This document shows positions 7,691 through 16,751 of a stretch of DNA of 64,000 nucleotides, piece by piece (position 1 is the stretch's first letter; every line of letters begins with the position of its first letter). The stretch covers positions 992,001-1,056,000 of the forward strand of contig OZ242030.1 in the NCBI GenBank assembly GCA_965205055.1, read 5' to 3'. The stretch comes from CBDBBY01 sp965205055. Lineage in GTDB: Bacteria > Pseudomonadota > Alphaproteobacteria > Rhodobacterales > Rhodobacteraceae. The position numbers and the translations under genes were made by a program. The notes below the pieces were generated by a model that searched no databases, was not told the DNA's origin, and worked only from the letters and a program-made list of their open reading frames with translations.

Positions 7691-9163
7691 ATGACCGCAA
7701 CCATTCGCGCAGTTTGCGCCATTGCACTGTTGACGACGCCTGCATGGGCCCAATCGGACAATGCGGACGCGACCATGCATCGAGGAAACTATGACGGCGA
7801 TTACCTTGATGGAAAGCGACACGGAACCGGCACCTACACGCTCTCGAACGGCTATGAGTATATCGGCGATTGGGCGTACGGTGAGCGACATGGTTCCGGA
7901 ACTGAAACCCTTCCCAGTGGCGCCGTTTACGTCGGAGACTTCGCCGAGGGCTTAAGGGACGGTTTAGGAACGATAACTTACCAGGACGGCAGCACATACA
8001 GCGGGACTTGGTCAAAGGGCGCCATCGATGGTGAGGGTAAGGAAACCTTTGCCGATGGCACAATATTCGAGGGGTCGTTTTCGAACGGCGTAAGGAGTGG
8101 ATTTGGCACTCTCACCCGGCCTGGCGGACACGAGTATGCGGGCAATTGGGAAAACGGCCGTCCCAACGGCCAAGGAACTCAACGGTATCCTGACAGCGGC
8201 GTATATGTGGGTGAATTCGTTGAAGGCATTCGAGAGGGCCGCGGAACGATGACGTTCGCAAACAACTCGATGTACGACGGTGAATGGTCCGGCGGCAAAA
8301 TGAGCGGCACCGGAATCCTCACCTATGAAAGCGGCACAAGCTTGTCCGGGATGTTCGTCAACGGGCTGCTGGAAGGCGCCGGGAAAATGGCATTTCCGGA
8401 CGGCAGCGCATTCGAGGGTGAATTCGTGAACGGAGTTCGCCAAGGCAACGGCACGATGAAATTCGCGGACGGGTCGGTGTATGAAGGCGGGTGGATCAAC
8501 GGAAGCATTGGCGGCAGCGGCGTCCTTACCTATGACGGCGGCACAAGCTTGTCCGGGACGTTCGTCGACGGGCTGCTGGAAGGCGCCGGGAAAATGGCAT
8601 TTCCGGACGGCAGCGCATTCGAGGGCGAATTCGTGAACGGAGTTCGCCAAGGCAACGGCACGATGAAATTCGCGGACGGGTCGGTGTATGAAGGCGGGTG
8701 GGTCAACGGAAGCATTGGCGGCAGCGGAAAATACGTTACAGTTGACGAAACGATATTCGAAGGAACTTGGTCGGAAGGGTTGTTGAACGGCGATGGTTAC
8801 GCAACCTACAGAGATGGAACGGTCTATGAAGGCAAATTCAAATCGTCACGGTTCGACGGATTCGGCACAATCACATATCCGGACGGGCATAGCTACGCAG
8901 GAGATTGGATAGCGGGCATAAAGCACGGTCAAGGTGAAGAATTGCTCGCCGATGGTTCCCGTTACGCGGGGTCTTTTGCGAATGGCATTAGATCCGGCAC
9001 AGGCGTTTTTGAACGGTCCGACGGTTTCCGATACGAGGGACAATGGTCGGATGATAAAATGCACGGGTTCGGCAAGGCGAATTATCCGAATGGCGGCGTG
9101 TATGAGGGGCTTTTCAGGGACAATGTTCCGACCGGAGAAGGCGGCTACGATGAAAATCCTTGA
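7691..9163 (+). CDS. exported MORN-repeat protein
   Basis: The start is at ATG 7691, after a GGAGAAGGAG site; the frame extends upstream only over the promoter. The first 20 residues form a signal peptide ending TTPAWA, so the protein is exported. The rest is essentially 20 tandem MORN repeats of 23 residues (pattern YxGxWxxGxxxGxGxxxxxDG). Repeats 9-11 and 12-14 are nearly identical in DNA, a recent segmental duplication. MORN arrays fold into a long beta-sheet; in bacteria they occur in envelope proteins and repeat-mediated binding proteins, but no enzyme domain is present here. It is monocistronic, with its own promoter. Function unknown beyond a probable binding or scaffold role in the periplasm or at the surface. 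Confidence 0.85.
   Translation: MTATIRAVCAIALLTTPAWAQSDNADATMHRGNYDGDYLDGKRHGTGTYTLSNGYEYIGDWAYGERHGSGTETLPSGAVYVGDFAEGLRDGLGTITYQDGSTYSGTWSKGAIDGEGKETFADGTIFEGSFSNGVRSGFGTLTRPGGHEYAGNWENGRPNGQGTQRYPDSGVYVGEFVEGIREGRGTMTFANNSMYDGEWSGGKMSGTGILTYESGTSLSGMFVNGLLEGAGKMAFPDGSAFEGEFVNGVRQGNGTMKFADGSVYEGGWINGSIGGSGVLTYDGGTSLSGTFVDGLLEGAGKMAFPDGSAFEGEFVNGVRQGNGTMKFADGSVYEGGWVNGSIGGSGKYVTVDETIFEGTWSEGLLNGDGYATYRDGTVYEGKFKSSRFDGFGTITYPDGHSYAGDWIAGIKHGQGEELLADGSRYAGSFANGIRSGTGVFERSDGFRYEGQWSDDKMHGFGKANYPNGGVYEGLFRDNVPTGEGGYDENP
8320..8727 (+). repeat. tandem 207-bp duplication inside the MORN gene
   Basis: Copy 1 (about 8320-8520) and copy 2 (about 8527-8727) are offset by exactly 207 bases, which is 69 codons or three MORN units. 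From 8333 and 8540 onward they differ at only a few positions, mostly at the left edge and at one Ile/Val codon. The in-frame period allows expansion or contraction by slippage or recombination without breaking the gene. Confidence 0.85.
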
Positions 9164-9342
9164 GCCTCAATGCGGAACCGCAATAGCGTCGCCTTTGCAA
9201 CGGAACGCTTTTTCTCCGAACTGAATCGGGTTGCAAGATTCCGTGGAATTGCTTACGTTCGAATCATGACTTTTGCAGCATGCCGCCTTGAGGGCGATTT
9301 ACGCTTTCATTGCAGGTTCGGAACCGACCTACTGCTAAGACG

Positions 9343-9382
9343 CCTCTGAGCGTGCCGGTTCAGGCGCGTCCGCTCAGAGGTG
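9343..9382 (+). promoter_or_regulatory. hairpin in the leuA leader
   Basis: CCTCTGAGCG at 9343-9352 and CGCTCAGAGG at 9371-9380 form a perfect 10-bp inverted repeat around an 18-base GC-rich loop, 50 bases before the leuA start. There is no T-run after it, so it is not a classic terminator. It may be an RNA structure or an operator controlling leuA. No leucine-rich leader peptide was found. Confidence 0.4.
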
Positions 9383-9431
9383 AGATATCGCGCCGCCAAA
9401 CACCACTCAACAAGGCCGAACCGGTGATCCG

Positions 9432-11006
9432 ATGCAGCAAGCAAGCAATACACCTCAAGACAAAGTTTTGATTTTCGATACGACATTGCGCGATGGCGAG
9501 CAGTCTCCAGGCGCAACGATGACGCATTCGGAAAAAACTGAAATCGCGCTCCTTTTGGACGACATGGGCGTGGACATCATTGAAGCGGGATTTCCGATCG
9601 CGTCCGATGGCGACTTCCATGCGGTCCGGAAAGTGGCCGAGGTGGTCGACGGCGCCACCGTTTGCGGGCTCGCCCGCTCTTCACTCGCCGACATCGACAG
9701 AGCTGCCGAAGCGCTGAAGAGCGCTCGAAGGCCAAGAATCCACACGTTTATTTCCACCTCGCCGATCCATATGAAGTACAAGCTGAAAATGGATCCCGAT
9801 TCGGTGATCGACGCCATCGTGTCATCCGTCTCGCGCGCCAGGAAATACACGGATGACGTCCAGTGGTCGCCGGAAGACGGCACGAGGACCGAGCACGATT
9901 TCTTGTGCCGCGCTGTGGAGGCGGCCATTCGGGCCGGGGCGCGAACAATCAATATCCCCGACACCGTCGGCTATACCGCTCCCAACGAGAGCGCCGAAAT
10001 CATCCGAATGCTTCAAGAGCGCGTTCCGGGAATCGAAGACGTCGTGATCTCGACTCATTGCCACGACGACCTCGGCATGGCCGTGGCCAATTCGCTTGCC
10101 GCCGTATGCGCCGGAGCGCGGCAGGTCGAATGCACGATAAACGGTCTCGGCGAACGCGCGGGAAACGCCGCTCTCGAAGAGATCGTCATGGCCCTCCGCG
10201 TCCGAAACGACATCATGCCGTTCCGGTCCGAAGTCGACACGACCAAGATAATGAACGCAAGCAGAGCAGTCTCGGATGCAACGGGATTCCCGGTGCAGTA
10301 CAACAAAGCCATCGTAGGCAAGAACGCCTTCGCCCATGAATCGGGAATCCATCAGGACGGAATGATCAAACATTCCGGAACCTACGAAATCATGCGGCCG
10401 GAAGACGTCGGCCTCACCGAGTCGAATCTTGTTCTGGGGAAACACTCGGGCCGGGCCGCTCTTCGGCAAAAGCTCGCGCATCTCGGCTACGAAGTCGGCG
10501 GCAATCGGCTCAACGACGTCTTCGCGAAATTCAAGGATCTCGCTGACCGGAAAAAAGAGATTTTCGACGACGACCTCGTTGCGATCATGAGGGCAAACGC
10601 CAACGAATCGCCCGGCGACACTCTGCAGGTGAAATACCTCAAGGTCGTGTGCGGCTCCGAATCGCCGAAAACCGCGGAAATGATAATTTCAATCAACGGT
10701 CAGGATTGCGAGGTCAAGGCGGAGGGAGACGGTCCGGTCGACGCCGCATTCAATGCGGTCAAATCGGCGTTCCCGCACGGCGCGCGCCTTCAGCTCTATC
10801 AAGTGCAAGCGGTCACCCAAGGCACGGATGCCCAGGCGACCGTGAACATCAAGATTGAAGAAGGCGGAAACATCGCGGCGGGTCAATCTTCGGATACGGA
10901 CACCGTTCTTGCGTCGGCAAAAGCATATGTGAGCGCGCTGAACAACCTCGTCAGGCGACGCGCAAGATCTTCGGAGCAGGGTCTGTCCAAGGCTTTGGCA
11001 GTTTAA
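9432..11006 (+). CDS. leuA: 2-isopropylmalate synthase
   Basis: First committed enzyme of leucine synthesis, condensing acetyl-CoA with 2-oxoisovalerate. The catalytic TIM barrel begins with VLIFDTTLRDGEQSPGATM (residues 12-30), the HMGL-like signature with the metal-binding Asp. STHCHDDLGMAVANSLAA and NGLGERAGNAALEEIVMAL carry the His-x-His metal site and the second signature. GIHQDGMIKHSGTYEI follows, and the C-terminal LeuA dimer/allosteric domain (about residues 390-524) is complete. At 524 residues it is the standard long form, feedback-inhibited by leucine in characterised members. The start ATG has only a weak ribosome site. It stands alone; the other leu genes are not nearby. Confidence 0.95.
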   Translation: MQQASNTPQDKVLIFDTTLRDGEQSPGATMTHSEKTEIALLLDDMGVDIIEAGFPIASDGDFHAVRKVAEVVDGATVCGLARSSLADIDRAAEALKSARRPRIHTFISTSPIHMKYKLKMDPDSVIDAIVSSVSRARKYTDDVQWSPEDGTRTEHDFLCRAVEAAIRAGARTINIPDTVGYTAPNESAEIIRMLQERVPGIEDVVISTHCHDDLGMAVANSLAAVCAGARQVECTINGLGERAGNAALEEIVMALRVRNDIMPFRSEVDTTKIMNASRAVSDATGFPVQYNKAIVGKNAFAHESGIHQDGMIKHSGTYEIMRPEDVGLTESNLVLGKHSGRAALRQKLAHLGYEVGGNRLNDVFAKFKDLADRKKEIFDDDLVAIMRANANESPGDTLQVKYLKVVCGSESPKTAEMIISINGQDCEVKAEGDGPVDAAFNAVKSAFPHGARLQLYQVQAVTQGTDAQATVNIKIEEGGNIAAGQSSDTDTVLASAKAYVSALNNLVRRRARSSEQGLSKALAV

Positions 11007-11075
11007 GCATCCGTGCGGAAATGCCCTGTCAGGCAATGCGAAGCAAAAAATCTTGCTGCTTCGCAACCGATTGCT

Positions 11076-11104
11076 TTGCGAGTCGCGCGGTGCTCGCTTA
11101 TATA
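11076..11104 (+). promoter_or_regulatory. sigma70-type promoter for mreB
   Basis: TTGCGA at 11076-11081 and TATATA at 11099-11104 have a 17-base spacer and lie 65 bases upstream of mreB. A small hairpin (GCGAAGCA at 11038-11045 with TGCTTCGC at 11057-11064) just before it may separate the unit from leuA. Confidence 0.6.
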
Positions 11105-11168
11105 ACGCGAACAGTGCAAAATTCAGGTCGATTGGCATCGACGGAAAATAGGAGCATCGCCACAAAAA

Positions 11169-12209
11169 ATGTTCGGCCTGTTTTCAGGAATGATGTCCTA
11201 TCAGATGGCGATCGACCTCGGGACGGCGAATACGCTCGCTTACGTCAAGGGACGAGGAATCGTCCTCAATGAACCTTCCGTCGTAGCCTACCAATACCAC
11301 AACGGCGGGAAACAGGTGCTGGCGGTCGGCGAGGCCGCGAAGTCGATGATCGGCCGAACGCCTGATTCGATCCGGGTGATTCGTCCGATGCGCGACGGCG
11401 TGATCGCGGATTTCGACGTCGCCGAGGAAATGATCAAATATTTCATCCGAAAGATCTACCGGCGGACGACGTTCCTCAAGCCAAAAGTCATCATCTGCGT
11501 GCCCCACGGCGCGACGGCGGTCGAAAAACGGGCGATTCGCCAATCGGTGCTTTCGGCCGGGGCCCGCAATGCCGGGCTCATCGCCGAACCCATCGCGGCG
11601 GCCGTCGGAGCTGGAATCAAGATATCCGACCCGCGCGGTTCCATGGTGGTCGACATCGGCGGAGGCACGACGGAAGTCGCCGTGCTTTCGCTCGGCGATA
11701 TCGTGTACGCGAACTCGATTCGCGTCGGCGGGGATAAGATGGATGAAGCGCTCATCGCGTACCTCCGCAGGAAGCATAATTTGGCAATCGGCGAAAGCAC
11801 GGCAGAGCGCGTCAAGAAAGTTCTTGGAACTGCGAAAAGCCCGGAAGAGCAATACGGGGATACGTTGACCATCCGAGGCCTTGATCTCACGAAAGGCATT
11901 CCGAGAGAGTTTTCCATGTCGCAGGCCCAAGTCGCCGACGCGCTGATCGGACCCCTCAACGAAATTCGTGATGCCGTCATGCTTGCGCTGGAACAAACGC
12001 CCCCCGACCTTGCTGCCGACATCGCAGACAGCGGCGTCATCTTGACAGGGGGCGGCGCCCTTCTGGGAGACCTCGACGTCGTGCTGCGGGAGCAAACAGG
12101 ACTTACGGTGACAATCGCGGAAGAGCCGCTCAAGTGCGTCGCGATCGGGACCGGAAAATCGCTGGATATTTCCAAGCATCTGCGGCACGCAATCGACTAT
12201 CACAGCTAA
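11169..12209 (+). CDS. mreB: rod shape-determining actin homologue MreB
   Basis: A bacterial actin that polymerises on the inner membrane and guides the elongasome. MAIDLGTANTLAYVKGRGIVLNEPSVVA (from residue 13) is the phosphate-1 loop, and SMVVDIGGGTTEVAVLSLG is phosphate-2. The GVILTGGGALLGDLDVVLREQTG adenosine motif is present. 346 residues, full length. The N-terminal MFGLFSGM resembles the membrane-binding amphipathic start of Gram-negative MreB. It is the first gene of mreB-mreC-mreD-mrdA-rodA, with its own promoter upstream. Confidence 0.97.
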   Translation: MFGLFSGMMSYQMAIDLGTANTLAYVKGRGIVLNEPSVVAYQYHNGGKQVLAVGEAAKSMIGRTPDSIRVIRPMRDGVIADFDVAEEMIKYFIRKIYRRTTFLKPKVIICVPHGATAVEKRAIRQSVLSAGARNAGLIAEPIAAAVGAGIKISDPRGSMVVDIGGGTTEVAVLSLGDIVYANSIRVGGDKMDEALIAYLRRKHNLAIGESTAERVKKVLGTAKSPEEQYGDTLTIRGLDLTKGIPREFSMSQAQVADALIGPLNEIRDAVMLALEQTPPDLAADIADSGVILTGGGALLGDLDVVLREQTGLTVTIAEEPLKCVAIGTGKSLDISKHLRHAIDYHS

Positions 12210-12224
12210 TTCAAGCGGCGTACG

Positions 12225-13121
12225 GTGGCTTATCGGGAACAAGGCTCCAACCAGATCTTTCGAAGATCGTTCAGGAGGATATTCGCTTTTCTGGTCCTGT
12301 TCTTGCTTGTCTCAATCTTTCTGTTTTGGCGGATTCAGGGCGAACGGGCTGAATCCATGCGGGCAAAGATAATCGATTTGCTGCCTTCGGCGATCGAGTT
12401 CGGAACCAAGCCCGGAGAAATCACTTACGAATTCGCAGTGGGAATTCAGAATATCGTTTCTTCCGACGAGCGCATCAAGCAGTTGGAAGACGAGGTCAAG
12501 TCTCTGAATGCCTGGCGGGAGTACGCCCGAGCGCTTGAGAAAGAGAATGCCAGTCTTCGCAACGTCGCCAAGGTCGGATCGCGAACCCGCAACTTGAGCT
12601 TCACCGCGGAGGTCCTGGCGGATACCAGCAACCATTTCGCGCAAACCGTGCTGATCGATGCCGGAGCCGAAAACGGAATTTCGGACGGCTGGCCCGCAAC
12701 AGACGGGCTCGGGCTTGTGGGCCGTGTGACCAGCGTGGGCGATTCCGTTTCCCGGGTCATTCTCTTGACGGATCCGAACAGTCGAATTCCCGTGGTGATC
12801 GAGCCTTCCGGCAGCCGTGCGTTGGTAATCGGAAACAATTCTTCCACGCCTTTGATTCAGATGATCCAGGGCGGCGAAGACATCGGGCTTGGCGACAGAG
12901 TGATGACGTCCGGCGACGGCGGCGTCTTTCCAAGCAATTTGCTTGTGGGATACGTCGCGCAGGGAGGCGCTGACCGCAGGCTCAGGGTGAACCTCGCGGC
13001 CAACTACCGTAAGCTGCAGTTTGTCGCCATTCTTCAAGTTGAATCGCCTGAAACGATCGTCGAGAGCGACGGCCTCATCGTCACGGAATCGATTGGACTG
13101 GAAAAAACAGTATCGAACTGA
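12225..13121 (+). CDS. mreC: rod shape-determining protein MreC
   Basis: A bitopic elongasome protein linking MreB to PBP2 in the periplasm. A GTG start at 12225, 15 bases after mreB, gives a short basic cytoplasmic tail and then one membrane helix (FAFLVLFLLVSIFLFWRI, about residues 22-40). A coiled-coil follows (about 75-110, SSDERIKQLEDEVKSLNAWR). The rest is the double beta-barrel domain with typical stretches such as VLIDAGAENGISDGWPATDGLGLVGRV and GDRVMTSGDGGVFPSNLLVGYV. 298 residues, normal for the family. Confidence 0.93.
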   Translation: MAYREQGSNQIFRRSFRRIFAFLVLFLLVSIFLFWRIQGERAESMRAKIIDLLPSAIEFGTKPGEITYEFAVGIQNIVSSDERIKQLEDEVKSLNAWREYARALEKENASLRNVAKVGSRTRNLSFTAEVLADTSNHFAQTVLIDAGAENGISDGWPATDGLGLVGRVTSVGDSVSRVILLTDPNSRIPVVIEPSGSRALVIGNNSSTPLIQMIQGGEDIGLGDRVMTSGDGGVFPSNLLVGYVAQGGADRRLRVNLAANYRKLQFVAILQVESPETIVESDGLIVTESIGLEKTVSN

Positions 13122-13131
13122 TCGCAGCCTC

Positions 13132-13665
13132 ATGAACACGACATTGGAGGCTTGGGTTTACCGATTGCTTTTCGGCCTTGCGCTGGCAGCCTTGCTGTTC
13201 GTCGGCCTTGTGCCGAAACCCGTGCTGCCGGCGCATGTCCCCAAGCCCGATCTGGCCTTTTGCTTGGCTGCGGCTTGGATTTTGCGTCGTCCCGACTATG
13301 CGCCCGTCTCTTTGGTGATACTGTATGCATTGACGACCGAAATCCTTTACCATCAACCTATCGGACTATGGTCTGCGCTGGTGTTCGCTGCGCTGATTTT
13401 TTTGCGGCGGCAAGTCGACCGCGTTCGACATCTGCCGTTCTGGTTCGAATGGATGCTGGTCTCCGGCACAATCGCGGGAGCAGCCATGATTTATGGTGGC
13501 GTTCTCGTATTACTTTTCGTACCTGCATCCATTATCAATCAAACGGCTCTGCACATACTGACGACCATGCTTGTCTACCCCGCCGTCGTACTCGTGACGA
13601 ATTGGATTTTCCGCCTGCGAAAATCAACCTCCACCGAGGCAAGCTTGCTGGAGAGCGGAAATTGA
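13132..13665 (+). CDS. mreD: rod shape-determining protein MreD
   Basis: A small polytopic inner-membrane partner of MreC. The start is taken at ATG 13132, 10 bases after the mreC stop; the frame extends back into mreC but without the family N-terminus. 177 residues with about five to six hydrophobic segments, beginning with a helix around LLFGLALAALLFVGLVP. Alphaproteobacterial MreD is poorly conserved in sequence, so the call rests on membrane topology, length and its position between mreC and mrdA. The stop codon overlaps the mrdA start. Confidence 0.88.
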   Translation: MNTTLEAWVYRLLFGLALAALLFVGLVPKPVLPAHVPKPDLAFCLAAAWILRRPDYAPVSLVILYALTTEILYHQPIGLWSALVFAALIFLRRQVDRVRHLPFWFEWMLVSGTIAGAAMIYGGVLVLLFVPASIINQTALHILTTMLVYPAVVLVTNWIFRLRKSTSTEASLLESGN

Positions 13666-15608
13666 GGACGTCGCACCCGATTTCCAAGCCGGACGGCCGA
13701 AGGCTTCTGAGCAGAAGGAGCGTGCTGCTCGGATGCGTTCAGGGAGGCGTGATGCTGGTGCTGGCCGGCCGACTCTTTCAACTGCAGATTTTGGAATCGC
13801 ATGTCTACCGGGACCTCGCCGAAGACAACCGAATCGACGTCAGGCTGCTCCCGCCGCGGCGAGGAATAATTTACGACAGGAACGGGACCCCGATTGCGCT
13901 CAACAGCCCCAACTACAGCATAAATATCGTGGCGGAAGAAGCCGGCGACCTGGCCAAGGCTTTCGGCAAGCTGTCCGCCATCATTCCCATGAGCGACCGG
14001 CATATCATGGAAAAGATCGCGGAAATCGGAGAGCGTCCCGAATTCCTTCCGGTGACTGTCGCGGAAAACGTGACATGGCAGCAAGTCGCCGCGGTATCCG
14101 CGAACTCGCCTGCGCTGCCCGGAATAAGCGCTGACGTCGGAACGACGAGGTTCTATCCGTTCGGCCATGAATTCGCCCACCTTGTCGGGTATGTCGGCCG
14201 GGTCTCGGCGAAGGATCGAGAAGACGCCAAAAACGAAGATCCGCTGCTTGATCTTCCGCAATTCGAGATCGGAAAAATTGGGGTTGAGAAACGGCTTGAT
14301 CGAGAGCTTAGAGGGCAATCGGGCACCCGGAAGATCGAAGTCAACGTGGATGGCCGAGTCATCCGCGAACTCGAGAGAACGAATCCGCAGCGAGGGACCA
14401 ACCTGCAGATTTCAATCGATTCGCGTCTGCAGAACTACATGTTCGCCAGACTCGGCAGCAATCCGGCTTCAGCCGTATTGCTGGATCTGAGGGACGGAAC
14501 GATTCTGGCGAGCGCATCGACGCCGACCTTCGACCCGAATCCGTTTGTCACCGGGATCACGCAGTCCGCATTCAATGAACTGAACGAGAACAAATTTTCG
14601 CCGTTTCTGAACAGAACGCTGCAGGGCGCTTATCCGCCGGGATCAACATTCAAGATGGTGACGGCATTGGCGGCATTGAATCAAGGGCTGATCGACAAAG
14701 ATCAAACATTTTTCTGCAACGGCGAGTTCGAGGCGTCCGGCAGAACCTTTCATTGCTGGAGAGAGGGAGGTCATGGAAATGTCAACATGCAAAAGAGCTT
14801 GGCCGAGTCCTGCGATGTCTACTATTACAAGCTGGGGCAGCTGGTGGGAATTGAAAAGATTACCGAGATGGCCCGTCGACTTGGGCTGGGCGTCCGGCCG
14901 AACCTTCCCGTTCCGAACATCAAGCAGGGGCTTACGCCCACCAAGGAGTGGAAACGACTGGTCCGCGGCGCTTCTTGGGTGGTCGGCGACACGCTCAACG
15001 CGGCGATCGGCCAAGGGTTTGTTCTCGCATCGACGATGCAAATCGCGATCTTGGTCGCGAGGCTGGCTACCAGCCGGGAGTATGAACCGCGTCTGTTGAT
15101 GTCGAAGGAAGGCGTGCGGGTCGAGCCGAGCGAATTCAAGCCGCTGGCCTTGCCGGACGAGCATCTGGATATAATCAGGGAGGGCATGTTCGGCGCGATC
15201 AACGGCAAAAAGGGAACGGCGTACGAAGCCAGGGCGGCGGACGAGTCATTTCTGATTGCCGGAAAGACGGGAACAAGCCAAGTCAGGGCGATTACGCCGG
15301 AGGAGCGGCGCATCGGCCTGATCAAGAACGAAGACCTTCCGTGGGAGCAAAGAGATCACGCACTGTTTTGCGGCTACGGCCCGCATGACAATCCCAAGTT
15401 CGCAGTCTCCGTAATCGTCGAGCATGGCGGCAGCGGGTCCGAAGCTGCCGCCCCAATCGGTCGAGACCTTCTGATGCGCGCGCATTACGGAACGGTTCCC
15501 CCTCTTGAAGCTTACCCCAAGGAATTCCATTCCAAGATCGCAAAGGAGCAAAAAGAGCTTCAGCTCCGATCGACCGATCCCTCCGGGCCGGAAAGGATTC
15601 GCGCGTGA
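13662..15608 (+). CDS. mrdA: penicillin-binding protein 2 (elongation transpeptidase)
   Basis: Class B PBP making peptidoglycan cross-links in the elongasome. The TTG at 13662 overlaps the mreD stop (TTGA) and is preceded by GGAG; no ATG gives a better length. A membrane anchor occupies about residues 25-45 (LLGCVQGGVMLVLAGRLFQL). The pedestal region has RGIIYDRNGTPIALN. The transpeptidase domain has SxxK at S328-K331 (PGSTFK), an SCD motif 2 as is normal for PBP2, and KTGTS with K535. 648 residues, typical. It is followed by its SEDS partner rodA with a GTGA overlap. Confidence 0.95.
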   Translation: MRTSHPISKPDGRRLLSRRSVLLGCVQGGVMLVLAGRLFQLQILESHVYRDLAEDNRIDVRLLPPRRGIIYDRNGTPIALNSPNYSINIVAEEAGDLAKAFGKLSAIIPMSDRHIMEKIAEIGERPEFLPVTVAENVTWQQVAAVSANSPALPGISADVGTTRFYPFGHEFAHLVGYVGRVSAKDREDAKNEDPLLDLPQFEIGKIGVEKRLDRELRGQSGTRKIEVNVDGRVIRELERTNPQRGTNLQISIDSRLQNYMFARLGSNPASAVLLDLRDGTILASASTPTFDPNPFVTGITQSAFNELNENKFSPFLNRTLQGAYPPGSTFKMVTALAALNQGLIDKDQTFFCNGEFEASGRTFHCWREGGHGNVNMQKSLAESCDVYYYKLGQLVGIEKITEMARRLGLGVRPNLPVPNIKQGLTPTKEWKRLVRGASWVVGDTLNAAIGQGFVLASTMQIAILVARLATSREYEPRLLMSKEGVRVEPSEFKPLALPDEHLDIIREGMFGAINGKKGTAYEARAADESFLIAGKTGTSQVRAITPEERRIGLIKNEDLPWEQRDHALFCGYGPHDNPKFAVSVIVEHGGSGSEAAAPIGRDLLMRAHYGTVPPLEAYPKEFHSKIAKEQKELQLRSTDPSGPERIRA

Positions 15609-16744
15609 ATCAGATTGCCAGATGGTCTGCAGGCGTTCTCGCCGGGACCCCGAAGATTTTTCAACTCAACTGGATAATTGTCATCGCCGTATTCTTCACG
15701 GCCTGCATCGGCTTCGCGCTGTTGTACTCGGTTGCAAACGGATCCTATGAACCTTGGGCCTCAAGGCAGATGGTGCGCTTCGGCACCAGCTTTGCCCTGA
15801 TGGTCATGGTCGCGCTCATTCCGATCTGGTTCTGGCGCGGGTTGGCTTTTCCGATCTACCTGTGCACCCTCGCGCTCCTCGTGCTCGTCGAGTTCAGAGG
15901 CGCAACCGGAATGGGAGCGACGCGCTGGATCAACCTTGGCTTCGTGCAGTTTCAGCCGTCCGAGCTCATGAAGGTCAGCATGATCCTCATTCTTGCATCA
16001 TACTATGATCGCCTTGATCTTTCAGCCGTGTCCAAGCCACATTGGATGATCATCCCGATCGCCTTGATTCTTGTTCCTGCATTCCTGGTTATGCGCCAGC
16101 CCGATCTCGGGACGGCCGTCCTCATAATTGCCGGTGGCGGCATTCTCATGTTTCTGGGCGGCGTAAGCTTGTATTATTTTGCTGCCGTGGGTGCGACGGC
16201 CGCAGGAGCCATATTCGTGATCTTCCTTAGCAAGCAGTCCAGCTGGCCGCTTTTGTCGGACTATCAATTTCGCCGAATCGAAACGTTCTTGAACCCCAAT
16301 ATAGATCCGCTTGGGGCATCCTATCATATCACGCAGTCAAAAATCGCTCTTGGGTCAGGCTGGCTGGAAGGGCGCGGGTTCCTGAACGGCACGCAAAATC
16401 GATTGCGATTTCTTCCGGAGCGGCACACGGATTTCGTATTCACGACCTTGGCAGAGGAGTTCGGACTGATCGGAGGGCTGATACTTTTGGGGATTTACGG
16501 CGCCATCGTCGGCGCATGCTTTTTCGAAGCAAAGAAATTGAAAGACCGATTTTGCGCGCTTCTCATTCTGGGGCTCGCAAGCACATTGTTTCTGTACTTC
16601 GCGGCGAACCTTGCGATGGTTACGGGACTCATTCCGGTTGTCGGCGTCCCTCTTCCGCTCATTTCTTACGGAGGATCCGCAATGCTGATATTGATGTTCT
16701 CCTTCGGACTGATTCAGTCCGCTCTCATTCATGGAGAAAGATAG
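15605..16744 (+). CDS. rodA: SEDS glycosyltransferase RodA
   Basis: Lipid-II polymerase of the elongation complex, working with PBP2. A GTG start at 15605 overlaps the mrdA stop (GTGA). 379 residues with about ten membrane helices. Family signatures include NGSYEPWASRQMVRFGTSF near the N-terminus, GATRWINLGFVQFQPSELMKVSMILILA, the periplasmic loop DPLGASYHITQSKIALGSGWLEGRGF.. with LRFLPERHTDFVFTTLAEEFGLIGG, and the C-terminal IPVVGVPLPLISYGGSAML. The last gene of the shape operon before ghrA, which starts right after it. Confidence 0.96.
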   Translation: MNQIARWSAGVLAGTPKIFQLNWIIVIAVFFTACIGFALLYSVANGSYEPWASRQMVRFGTSFALMVMVALIPIWFWRGLAFPIYLCTLALLVLVEFRGATGMGATRWINLGFVQFQPSELMKVSMILILASYYDRLDLSAVSKPHWMIIPIALILVPAFLVMRQPDLGTAVLIIAGGGILMFLGGVSLYYFAAVGATAAGAIFVIFLSKQSSWPLLSDYQFRRIETFLNPNIDPLGASYHITQSKIALGSGWLEGRGFLNGTQNRLRFLPERHTDFVFTTLAEEFGLIGGLILLGIYGAIVGACFFEAKKLKDRFCALLILGLASTLFLYFAANLAMVTGLIPVVGVPLPLISYGGSAMLILMFSFGLIQSALIHGER

Positions 16745-16751
16745 CGCTGGA

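Noticed and set aside
8320..8727. Tandem repeat considered as a CRISPR or satellite array
   Set aside because: The period is 207 bases with no spacers and it is entirely in frame within MORN units.
11038..11064. GCGAAGCA/TGCTTCGC hairpin as the leuA terminator
   Set aside because: No T-run follows; it is mentioned with the mreB promoter but not called a terminator.
11184..12242. Long antisense open frame opposite mreB (and similar ones opposite leuA, the Gfo/Idh genes and the QuiC-like gene)
   Set aside because: They are frame shadows of GC-biased codon use in strongly conserved genes; they have no ribosome sites and no family resemblance.
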